A stretch of DNA of 10,648 bases. Source: DASUAO01 sp046484625. Its GTDB lineage: Bacteria; Actinomycetota; Acidimicrobiia; IMCC26256; PALSA-555. The stretch covers positions 1 through 10,648 of the forward strand of contig JAWOIO010000071.1 in the NCBI GenBank assembly GCA_046484625.1, written 5' to 3'. The translations under genes and the position numbers were made by a program. The notes under the pieces are model-generated. The model was not told the origin of the DNA. It made no database searches and was given only the letters and a program-made list of their open reading frames with translations. This document shows positions 1 to 5,739 of the stretch, piece after piece (within the stretch, counting starts at the first letter, position 1; the number at the start of each line of letters is the position of its first letter).

Positions 1-128
1 CTCCTGGCTTCCGCCTGCAACGCACCCCCCCCTGTCGCCTCGGCACCGGCAGCGGCACCGGCCGCGGCCGGTGCCGCTGCCGGTGCCGAGGCGACAGGGG
101 GGGGTGCGTTGCAGGCGGAAGCCAGGAG
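1..128. repeat. Perfect 128-bp palindrome at the window edge, probably an assembly fold-back
   Basis: Bases 1-64 are the exact reverse complement of bases 65-128, with the axis between 64 and 65 and no spacer. I checked the pairing at the ends (1/128 to 10/119), through the 8-base C run at 25-32 against the G run at 97-104, and at the GC-rich centre. Perfect spacerless palindromes of this length are unstable in bacterial chromosomes. This one begins at base 1 and cuts across a lipoprotein reading frame. The simplest reading is that 65-128 is genuine and 1-64 is a mirrored copy made during amplification or assembly. A real hairpin end of a linear replicon is a distant alternative. Confidence 0.9.
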
Positions 129-167
129 CACGAGCGCCCCGACGCTGACGAGGAGGGCGATCCTCAG
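1..167 (-). CDS. N-terminal fragment of a lipoprotein, truncated at the window edge
   Basis: The minus-strand frame from 167 reads L/M-RIALLVSVGALVLLASAC-NAPPPVASAPAAAP. This is a basic residue, a hydrophobic stretch of about 14 residues and a lipobox (LASAC, Cys at residue 19), followed by an Ala/Pro-rich linker. That is the pattern of a lipoprotein signal peptide processed by signal peptidase II, so the mature protein would be anchored on the outer face of the cytoplasmic membrane. No ATG, GTG or TTG lies in frame between the upstream TAG near 291 and this stretch, apart from one GTG inside the signal peptide. The start is therefore taken as CTG at 165-167, which is unusual and uncertain, and no good ribosome binding site precedes it. 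Beyond base 65 the frame enters the mirrored arm of the palindrome, so residues after about 34 are probably not real. The function is unknown. Confidence 0.5.
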   Translation of the reverse strand, partial: MRIALLVSVGALVLLASACNAPPPVASAPAAAPAAAGAAAGAEATGGGALQAEAR

Positions 168-444
168 GTGCCCAGGGGGGTCCCCGACCCTCGATGCGGT
201 GCCGCTACGTCGAGGTGGGCGACGGTTCGTCGCCGCGGGACCGGGCGAGCGACGAGTACCGCGGAAGGTGGTGAGACAAGGTGTCGGCGACTACTCCCCG
301 TGGTATCGCCAGCACCCGGTCTGGCGCGCGTGGCGTCGCGGGTCGCGAGGTGCTCAGACAGCTCGTCCCTGTGATCGGCTCGATCTCGGTGCGCCGGCTG
401 GGAGCATCCGACCACCGCAGGTCACTCACCTGCAGTTTCGTGGG
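168..444. other. Gene-free stretch between the lipoprotein fragment and tRNA-Arg
   Basis: Several short open frames cross this stretch on both strands. None has a recognisable domain, a convincing start, or a boundary that respects the neighbouring tRNA. It presumably holds the upstream region of the leftward lipoprotein gene and the 3' flank of the tRNA. I see no clear promoter or terminator. Confidence 0.4.
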
Positions 445-516
445 CGCCCTCGGCAGGACTCGAACCTGCGCACACGGCTCCGGAGGCCGATGCTCTATCC
501 GCTGAGCTACGAGGGC
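445..516 (-). tRNA. tRNA-Arg, anticodon CCG
   Basis: The minus strand folds as a complete 72-nt cloverleaf. The acceptor arms are GCCCTCG and CGAGGGC with discriminator G. The D arm is GCTC/GAGC around AGCGGATA. The anticodon loop is CTCCGGA, giving anticodon CCG (codon CGG, arginine). The variable loop has 4 nt and the T arm is GCAGG-TTCGAGT-CCTGC. The outermost anticodon-stem pair is a T-T mismatch. CCA is not encoded (CCC follows the discriminator), as is common in actinobacteria, so a CCA-adding enzyme would complete the end. No integrase or duplicated tRNA 3' end is nearby, so nothing suggests use as an attachment site. Confidence 0.95.
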
Positions 517-818
517 GGGCCAGTCAGGGTACCAACTGGATCGTCCGATCCTCGCGGCGGCTCGTGCTCGACTGCGACACCGGATCGATCCGGCTCGGTC
601 GCACTGGAGAGCGCTGTTGTCCGCCGCGCCGGACGGGGAGGGCGGACCGGATCCCCCCGATCGATGATCGCTCTCGTCGAGCCGATGCTGCTGAGCTTCG
701 GTGCAGGCACGCCGGCTCCTGAGGCTCGGTCAGGGACACCCCGGGCGGCATCGCCCTCGGACGGAACGGCTCCTCGCTCACGCGATGGAACCGTGGTGGC
801 CGATACGGTCGCGCCCCG
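517..818. promoter_or_regulatory. Gene-free upstream region with clustered GATC palindromes
   Basis: This 302-bp stretch separates the leftward tRNA from the rightward acyl-CoA ligase and should contain both promoters. It holds a perfect 14-bp palindrome at 580-593 (CCGGATCGATCCGG) and a short inverted repeat at 538-551 (GGATCG-TC-CGATCC). A further GATC-rich element lies at 658-670. In all, seven GATC tetramers fall between 539 and 669. The palindromes could be operators for a dimeric repressor of the ligase gene; TetR-family control is common for such genes, but no regulator is encoded in the window. I see no sigma70-like -35/-10 pair in which I have confidence. Confidence 0.3.
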
Positions 819-2372
819 ATGAGCACCCTGGCCCGGATCGTGGCGCGGCACGCGGCCGTGCAACCCCACGACGTCGCGTTCGTCGACGACCTCGGTCGAC
901 TGACGTGGCGCGAGTACGACGAGCGGTCGACCGGCCTGGCGAGTGCGCTTGCAGCGTCGGGTGTCGCGGCGGGCGATCGCGTCGCGGTCCTGCTGCCGGA
1001 CGGTGCCGCGGTGCACGTCTGCTACCTGGCCATCGAGAAGGCAGGCGGGGTCATCGTCGGGATCGGTCCCCGAGCCGGGGATCGCGAGATCGAGCACCTG
1101 CTCGCGAAGAGCGGGGCGACGCTCCTGCTCGCGGAGGCGGACCGAGCGGAGCTGGCCGACCGCGTGGGAATCGGCCACCGGATCGTGGGGGACGAAGAGC
1201 TGCGCCACGCGGTCGCACACACCGCCGGCGCCGCGATCGAGGGCCGCGGGATGGGGCCCAACGACCTGTGGCTGCTGAACTCCACCTCCGGCACGACCGG
1301 CCTGCCGAAGTGCGTGATGCACCACCAGGCGCGCTGGTTCGCGTTCCACGAGCTCGCCGTCGGCGCGGGCGCGCTGCGAGCCGGCGATGTGTTCATGAGT
1401 GTCGTCCCCGCGCCGTTCGGCTTCGGGATCTGGACCGCCCACGTGACCCCGACGGTGCTGGGCGCGCCGTGCGTGCTGATGCCACGATTCGATGCCGACG
1501 AGTGCCTGGAGCGCATCGAGCGCGAGCGCGTCACCGTCCTCGCTGCCGTCTCGACCCAGGTTCTCATGCTCGTGAACGCGGCGACGTACGAGACCCGCGA
1601 CCTCTCGAGCCTCCGCGTGGTGTTCACCGGTGGTGAGCGGGTCCCCTATGACGCGGTTGCCGAGCTCGAGGAGCGGACCGCGTGCGCGGTCCTCCAGTTC
1701 TACGGGTCGAACGAGACCGGCGCGCTCTCGCGCACGACGCTCACCGACGACCGTGAGCGTCGGCTCCGCACCGCCGGGCGGATCATCCCGCACATGAGAG
1801 TGCGGCTCCTCGACGAACGAGGGAGTGCTCGATCGGCCGCAGCGGCGCGTGACGTCACCGCGACGGGCGGCCCGGGCCTCGCGGTCTGCAAGGGGCCGCT
1901 CACCTGTCTCGGGTACTACGAGGACCCGGAGGCGAACGCCGCCCTCGTGACCGCCGACGGGTGGATGCGCACCGGTGACGTGTGCGCTCTCGACCCCGAC
2001 GGCTATCTCAGCGTGGTCGGCCGCGCCTCGGACTTCATCATCCGGGGCGGGAAGAACATCAGCGCGGCGCAGGTCGAGGAGGAGGTCGCGACGCACCCGG
2101 CGGTCGCGCTCGCGGCGGCGGTCGCGGTGCCGGATCCGGTGTTCGGTGAGCGGGTGTGCGTGTTCGTGGAGTGCCGCACCGGTGGGGTGGAGGCCGAGCC
2201 GGCCCTCACGTTGGAGGATCTCCAGGCCCATCTCGCGTCGCGGGGAGTGGGCAAGGAGCTCTGGCCGGAGCGCCTGGAGGTGGTGGCGAACCTCCCGCGC
2301 TCGTCGGGAGGCAAGGTCGCGAAAGGCGAGCTACGTGCGCTCGCAGCGAGGACGTCCGAGACCGCAGAGTGA
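819..2372 (+). CDS. AMP-forming acyl-CoA synthetase / acid-CoA ligase (ANL superfamily)
   Basis: This 517-residue enzyme should adenylate a carboxylic acid with ATP and transfer it to CoA. All core adenylation motifs are present. The phosphate-binding A3 loop is STSGTTGLPK (155-164), A5 is QFYGSNETG (293-301) and A7 is GWMRTGD (381-387). The A8 hinge is GRASDFIIRGGKNIS (401-415). The C-terminal A10 motif is PRSSGGKVAK (493-502), with the expected catalytic lysine at 499. The length is normal for the family, and there is no signal peptide or carrier domain, so it is a stand-alone cytosolic ligase. Overall it resembles cyclohexanecarboxylate/benzoate-type and medium-chain acyl-CoA ligases more than long-chain FadD proteins, but the substrate cannot be read from sequence. 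A short Ala/Arg-rich insert lies at about 335-350, before A7. The ATG at 819 is the first start in the frame. No clear Shine-Dalgarno precedes it, so leaderless translation is possible. It is convergent with the yqhQ-like gene. Confidence 0.9.
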   Translation: MSTLARIVARHAAVQPHDVAFVDDLGRLTWREYDERSTGLASALAASGVAAGDRVAVLLPDGAAVHVCYLAIEKAGGVIVGIGPRAGDREIEHLLAKSGATLLLAEADRAELADRVGIGHRIVGDEELRHAVAHTAGAAIEGRGMGPNDLWLLNSTSGTTGLPKCVMHHQARWFAFHELAVGAGALRAGDVFMSVVPAPFGFGIWTAHVTPTVLGAPCVLMPRFDADECLERIERERVTVLAAVSTQVLMLVNAATYETRDLSSLRVVFTGGERVPYDAVAELEERTACAVLQFYGSNETGALSRTTLTDDRERRLRTAGRIIPHMRVRLLDERGSARSAAAARDVTATGGPGLAVCKGPLTCLGYYEDPEANAALVTADGWMRTGDVCALDPDGYLSVVGRASDFIIRGGKNISAAQVEEEVATHPAVALAAAVAVPDPVFGERVCVFVECRTGGVEAEPALTLEDLQAHLASRGVGKELWPERLEVVANLPRSSGGKVAKGELRALAARTSETAE

Positions 2373-2422
2373 GGGCCGGCCGAGGCCGAGGGGTGAGGGT
2401 CAGGCCGGAGCCGGAGAACGGG

Positions 2423-3364
2423 TCAGGCGGGGCGGAATGCCGGGAGCGCGCCGGGCCGACCGACCGCCACCGGCGTGCGCGCCTCGACCTCGGCGACCTG
2501 ATCGGCGGTGAAGACCGCCCGCAGGCTCGTGATCGCGATCTCGAGCTGGTCGAGCTCGGGCTCGCGGGTGGTGAGCTTCTGGAGCAGCAGGCCGGGCTTC
2601 ATGATGACCCGTACCCACGCGCGGTCCATGTGCCGGGCCGAGAAGCGGATGACCTCGTAGGCGAGGCCGGCGACGAGGGGGATCAGCACGATCCGGGATG
2701 CGACCAGGATCGGCAGCGCAGGACGGCCGACGAACGAGTACACGAAGATCGTGGTGACCATGACCGTCAACAGGAAGTTGGTGCCGCAGCGCACGTGCTG
2801 CGTCGTGAACTGCTGCGCCGACTCCGGCGTGAGCTCCACGCCGTTCTCGTAGGCTGCGATCGCCTTGTGCTCGGCGCCGTGGTACATGAAGACGCGCTTG
2901 ATGTCGGGCAGGAACCCGATGCCAATCAGGTAGGCGAGGAAGATCGCGAGGCGAACCGCGCCCTCGAGCAGGTGGTAGGCGAACCCCTCGACGCCGAGCG
3001 AGTCGCCGAGGGCGCTGGTCCCGAGCGCGGGCGCCACCAGGAAGATCGCGCTGAACAGGATCACCGAGATCGCCATCGTGATCCCCATGGCGCGCGACGA
3101 GATGCGCTCCTCCTCGGGGAGCTGGCGATCCGCCGACCACGTGAGGGCCTTGAAGCCGAGCCCGAGCGACTCGCCGAGCGACATCACCCCGCGCATGATC
3201 GGGATCTTGGACCAGCGTTGGGCCCAGCTGGGGGCATCGTGGACGGCGAGCTCGATCTCGCCGTCGGGGGTGCGCACGGCGACCGCCCACGTGTCGGCCC
3301 CGCGCATCATGACGCCTTCCATGACGGCCTGGCCGCCCATGAAGCGCTGTTCGGTGTCCGGCAC
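2423..3364 (-). CDS. yqhQ: DUF1385 / YqhQ-family membrane protein
   Basis: This 313-residue protein carries the DUF1385 signatures GGQAVMEGVMMRG (10-22), YHGAEHK (161-167) and RCGTNF (192-197). The conserved His, Glu and Cys have led to its description as a predicted metal-dependent enzyme, but no biochemical role is firmly established. Hydrophobic segments at about 93-115, 131-153, 196-213 and 217-235 make it an integral membrane protein with a soluble C-terminus. The GTG at 3364 is chosen because AGGGAG lies 10 nt upstream and it leaves a short lead before GGQAVMEG as in homologues; ATG at 3340 (residue 9) is the alternative. It follows rpmE by 31 bp on the same strand. Placement beside rpmE, rho and prfA is a recurrent arrangement in Gram-positive genomes and suggests a link to translation or envelope housekeeping. 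That link is inference. Confidence 0.92.
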   Translation of the reverse strand: MPDTEQRFMGGQAVMEGVMMRGADTWAVAVRTPDGEIELAVHDAPSWAQRWSKIPIMRGVMSLGESLGLGFKALTWSADRQLPEEERISSRAMGITMAISVILFSAIFLVAPALGTSALGDSLGVEGFAYHLLEGAVRLAIFLAYLIGIGFLPDIKRVFMYHGAEHKAIAAYENGVELTPESAQQFTTQHVRCGTNFLLTVMVTTIFVYSFVGRPALPILVASRIVLIPLVAGLAYEVIRFSARHMDRAWVRVIMKPGLLLQKLTTREPELDQLEIAITSLRAVFTADQVAEVEARTPVAVGRPGALPAFRPA

Positions 3365-3395
3365 GGGTCGCGGTCTCCCTGGTCGGAGGCTCGGC

Positions 3396-3611
3396 TCAGC
3401 TCTTCTTGGCCGCGGACTTCGCGAGTCGGCGCTGGTAGCGCTCGACGCGCCCGCCCGTGTCCACCAGCTTCTGCTTGCCGGTGTAGAAGGGATGGCACTC
3501 GGAGCACAGCTCGGCTCGCAGGCTCGGGACCGTGGAGCGGGTCTCGAACTCGTTGCCGCAGGAGCAGTGGACGGTGCAGAGGACGTAGTCAGGGTGCGTG
3601 TCGGTCTTCAT
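3396..3611 (-). CDS. rpmE: 50S ribosomal protein L31, zinc-binding form
   Basis: This 71-residue protein starts MKTDTHPDY and contains CSCGNEF and CSECHPFYTGKQK, the hallmarks of bL31. Cysteines 16, 18, 36 and 39 supply the zinc-binding set of the C+ paralogue, whose zinc-free counterpart replaces it under zinc limitation in many bacteria. The ATG at 3611 is chosen because family members begin MK(x)xxHP. The in-frame ATG at 3668 would add 19 residues unlike the family and overlap the rho stop. It lies 53 bp downstream of rho, the common rho-rpmE arrangement. TAGACT about 15 nt upstream of the start could be a weak -10 element, but there is no matching -35, so cotranscription with rho is the default reading. 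Confidence 0.96.
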   Translation of the reverse strand: MKTDTHPDYVLCTVHCSCGNEFETRSTVPSLRAELCSECHPFYTGKQKLVDTGGRVERYQRRLAKSAAKKS

Positions 3612-3664
3612 GGCAATCCAGTCTACGGCAGATTCGGGGCCGTTCTTCAGCGCGAGCTCGAGGC

Positions 3665-5440
3665 TCAACCGGCGAGGCTGGGGGCCTTGGCCACCTCGGC
3701 GAGGAACTCGGCGTTGCTGGCCGTCGTGCGGATCTTCTCGATGAGCAGGTCGAGTCCGCGGCCGGACCCGCCGCTGTCGCTGTCGAGCGCGCTGAGCACC
3801 CGACGGAGCTTCCAGACCTGGTTGAGCTGGTCCCGCTCGAAGAGCAGCTCCTCGTGGCGGGTGCTCGACGCCTCGACGTCGATCGCGGGGTAGATGCGGC
3901 GTTCCGCGAGGCGGCGGTCGAGTCGTAGCTCCATGTTGCCGGTGCCCTTGAACTCCTCGAAGATCACCTCGTCCATCCGGCTGCCGGTCTCGACGAGGGC
4001 CGTCGCGATGATCGTGAGGGACCCACCTTCCTCGACGTTGCGGGCCGCACCGAAGAAGCGCTTCGGCGGGTACAGCGCGGTCGAGTCGACACCACCGGAC
4101 AGGATGCGACCCGACGCAGGCGCGGCCAGGTTGTAGGCCCGGGCGAGGCGGGTGATGCCGTCGAGGATGATCACGACGTCCTTGCCCATCTCGACCAGGC
4201 GCTTGGCGCGGTCGATCGTGAGCTCGGCGACCGCCGTGTGCTCGTCGGAGGGGCGGTCGAACGTGCTGGCGACGACCTCCCCGTTCACCACATGGCGGCG
4301 CATGTCCGTGACCTCCTCGGGCCGCTCGTCGACGAGCAGGACCATGAGGTGGACCTCGGGGTTGTTGCGTTCGACCGAGAAGACGATCTGCTTGAGGATC
4401 GTGGTCTTGCCGGCCTTCGGCGGCGAGACGATCAGCCCGCGCTGACCCTTCCCGATCGGCGAGATGAGGTCGACGATGCGACCGGTGGCCTCGGCGGGGT
4501 TGTCCTCGAGCTCGAGGCGGAGCTGCTCGTCGGGAAAGAGGGCCGTGAGGTCCTCGAAGCGCGGGCGCTTCTTCGCCTCCTCGGGCGACATCCCGTTGAT
4601 CGTGTCGACGCGCAGGAGCGCCGGGTACTTCTCGTTGCTCGCCTGCGGTCGGCAGAACCCTTCGATCGCGTCGCCGCGACGAAGGTTGAAGCGGCGGACC
4701 TGCGATGCCGAGACGTAGGCGTCACCGGCGCTGGGGAGGTATCCCTTCGTGCGGAGGAACCCGTAGCCCTCGTCCTTGAACTCGAGCAGGCCGCGGACCT
4801 CGACCGGGTCGCCGGCCGGCTCCCGATCGGCGTTCCCGCCCTGCTGACGCTCGTTGCCGCCGCCCTGCTGGCGATCCCCGCCGTCGGACTGACCACCGCG
4901 ACCTCGGCGCCGACGACGCCGGTTCGACGAGCGGGTCTGGTTGCCGTCGCCGTAGGAGGCGCGCTCGTCCTCCGGGTCGATCTCGACCTTGGGACGGTTG
5001 CCCGACGGGCTCCCGGACGCGCCGGAGCCCGATGCGCCTGCGTCGGCCGTGGGGCGTTCGGCGGATGTCGACGACGATCCCGACGACCGGCGGGGCCGCG
5101 GTGCGACCTCCGGCTCGTCACCGCCGGTGCCGAGGGCGTCCTCTTCTGCCGCGAGCGCCTCGATCGAGTCGGCTTCGAGCTCCGATGCCTTCGCGGACCG
5201 GACAGTCGCGCGCGTGGCGCCGTTGCCGCCGCCGGACTTGGTGTCACCGGATCTGGTGTCACCGGACTTGGTGTCACCCGACTTCGCGTCGTCGTTCGAC
5301 GCGGCCTCCAAGATGGCCTCGATCAGCTCGGCCTTGCGCATGCGGGTCGGGGCCTTCACGCCGATCGCGCCGGCGATCGCGTGCAACTGCTCGCGATCCT
5401 TGCCGTCGAGGGCGGAACGGTCGATCTCGGTGGCGCTCAT
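3665..5440 (-). CDS. rho: Transcription termination factor Rho, actinobacterial type
   Basis: This is the hexameric RNA-dependent ATPase that ends untranslated transcripts. With the ATG at 5440 it has 591 residues. A Rho_N (SAP-like) domain lies at about 10-46. A disordered insert at 47-212 holds a repeated SGDTK/R block (54-70) and Arg/Gly/Gln-rich stretches around 168-205. The cold-shock-like RNA-binding domain spans about 213-295. The ATPase core carries the P-loop SPPKAGKTT (339-347), DERPEEVT (371-378) containing the expected catalytic Glu, Walker B DVVIILD (421-427), the Q-loop LSGGVD (447-452) and the R-loop FKGTGNMEL. The insert is the actinobacterial expansion that adds RNA affinity. 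The frame remains open for about 1 kb upstream, but that part is a shadow of the next gene. GAGGAG at 5453-5458 lies 12 nt from ATG 5440, and Rho_N begins directly after it. ATG 5476 (12 residues longer) is the alternative. Confidence 0.97.
   Translation of the reverse strand: MSATEIDRSALDGKDREQLHAIAGAIGVKAPTRMRKAELIEAILEAASNDDAKSGDTKSGDTRSGDTKSGGGNGATRATVRSAKASELEADSIEALAAEEDALGTGGDEPEVAPRPRRSSGSSSTSAERPTADAGASGSGASGSPSGNRPKVEIDPEDERASYGDGNQTRSSNRRRRRRGRGGQSDGGDRQQGGGNERQQGGNADREPAGDPVEVRGLLEFKDEGYGFLRTKGYLPSAGDAYVSASQVRRFNLRRGDAIEGFCRPQASNEKYPALLRVDTINGMSPEEAKKRPRFEDLTALFPDEQLRLELEDNPAEATGRIVDLISPIGKGQRGLIVSPPKAGKTTILKQIVFSVERNNPEVHLMVLLVDERPEEVTDMRRHVVNGEVVASTFDRPSDEHTAVAELTIDRAKRLVEMGKDVVIILDGITRLARAYNLAAPASGRILSGGVDSTALYPPKRFFGAARNVEEGGSLTIIATALVETGSRMDEVIFEEFKGTGNMELRLDRRLAERRIYPAIDVEASSTRHEELLFERDQLNQVWKLRRVLSALDSDSGGSGRGLDLLIEKIRTTASNAEFLAEVAKAPSLAG
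5232..5291. repeat. 15-bp tandem repeat inside rho, about four copies
   Basis: The units start at 5232, 5247, 5262 and 5277. Units 1 and 3 are identical, unit 2 differs at two bases and unit 4 has diverged further. Because 15 bp is five codons, each unit adds one SGDTK/R-like pentapeptide to the disordered insert of Rho (residues 50-70) without shifting the frame. Its copy number is expected to vary between strains by replication slippage. Confidence 0.85.
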
Positions 5441-5658
5441 CAGTTCGTGATGCTCCTCGGTGAGGGAGCGGTGCATCCGGAAGTCGGGTCCGGGTGGACC
5501 CGGGGGGAAGCACCGGGTTGCCAACGGCTGTCGCTCACCGCAGATCGCGATGGGTGCTGCCGAGCGGGACGCGCTCCGGTGCGCACGACGAACGAGACAT
5601 CGAACATCGTGGTTCCCAGACGGGGGGCCGGGGAGTCGCCGCACCGACGCGGCGGAAC
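5441..5658 (-). promoter_or_regulatory. Predicted rho leader with a strong hairpin before the start codon
   Basis: If transcription begins about 7 nt beyond the predicted -10, rho has a leader of roughly 220 nt. Near its 3' end, 5485-5502 forms a perfect 7-bp stem with a 4-nt loop (CGGGTCC-ACCC-GGACCCG on the transcribed strand), about 45 nt before the start codon and without a U tract. An open frame from ATG 5605-5607 runs 55 codons and stops in a TGATG overlap with the rho start. Its third positions are less GC-rich than those of the real genes, so it is probably not coding. In E. coli rho is autoregulated by premature termination in its leader; a similar role here is inference. Confidence 0.4.
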
Positions 5659-5664
5659 ACGGCC

Positions 5665-5693
5665 AGCATAGAGGCCGCCGCCGCCGCGGGCAA
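5665..5693 (-). promoter_or_regulatory. Sigma70-like promoter for rho
   Basis: On the minus strand TTGCCC (5688-5693) is followed by a 17-nt spacer and TATGCT (5665-5670). Each hexamer matches the housekeeping consensus at four of six positions and the spacing is ideal. It lies downstream of the apgM-like stop and upstream of rho, so rho can be transcribed on its own even if readthrough also occurs. Confidence 0.5.
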
Positions 5694-5697
5694 CCAT

Positions 5698-5738
5698 CCG
5701 GGAACGGCACGGCCGGGAACGGTACGGCCGGGAACGGC
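5698..5738. repeat. 15-bp tandem repeat just downstream of the apgM-like gene
   Basis: The units 5698-5712 and 5713-5727 (CCGGGAACGGYACGG) differ at one base. A partial third copy, 5728-5738, ends directly against the stop codon of the minus-strand gene. The transcribed strand contains GGCCG-TTCC-CGGCC, which can form short GC-rich stems, so a role in transcript termination or 3'-end stability is possible. No T run follows. Confidence 0.75.
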
Positions 5739-5739
5739 C

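Noticed and set aside
281..505. Small plus-strand ORF with a purine-rich stretch before its GTG
   Set aside because: It runs into the tRNA gene on the other strand, has no domain, and its sequence looks random.
445..516. tRNA-Arg as the attachment site of an integrated element
   Set aside because: There is no integrase, no repeated tRNA end and no compositional shift nearby.
109..822. A 237-codon plus-strand open frame before the ligase
   Set aside because: It runs through the palindrome arm and antisense to the tRNA-Arg gene, has low-complexity Arg/Gly-rich content and no recognisable domain.
507..2231. A 574-codon minus-strand open frame opposite the acyl-CoA ligase
   Set aside because: It is a mirror of the ligase, with Arg/His/Asp-rich content typical of antisense frames in GC-rich genes. 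The ligase strand carries every expected motif.
2373..2422. Bidirectional terminator between the convergent ligase and yqhQ-like genes
   Set aside because: Only short GC-rich pairings (such as 2376-2381 with 2403-2408) and no T tract are visible, too weak to call.
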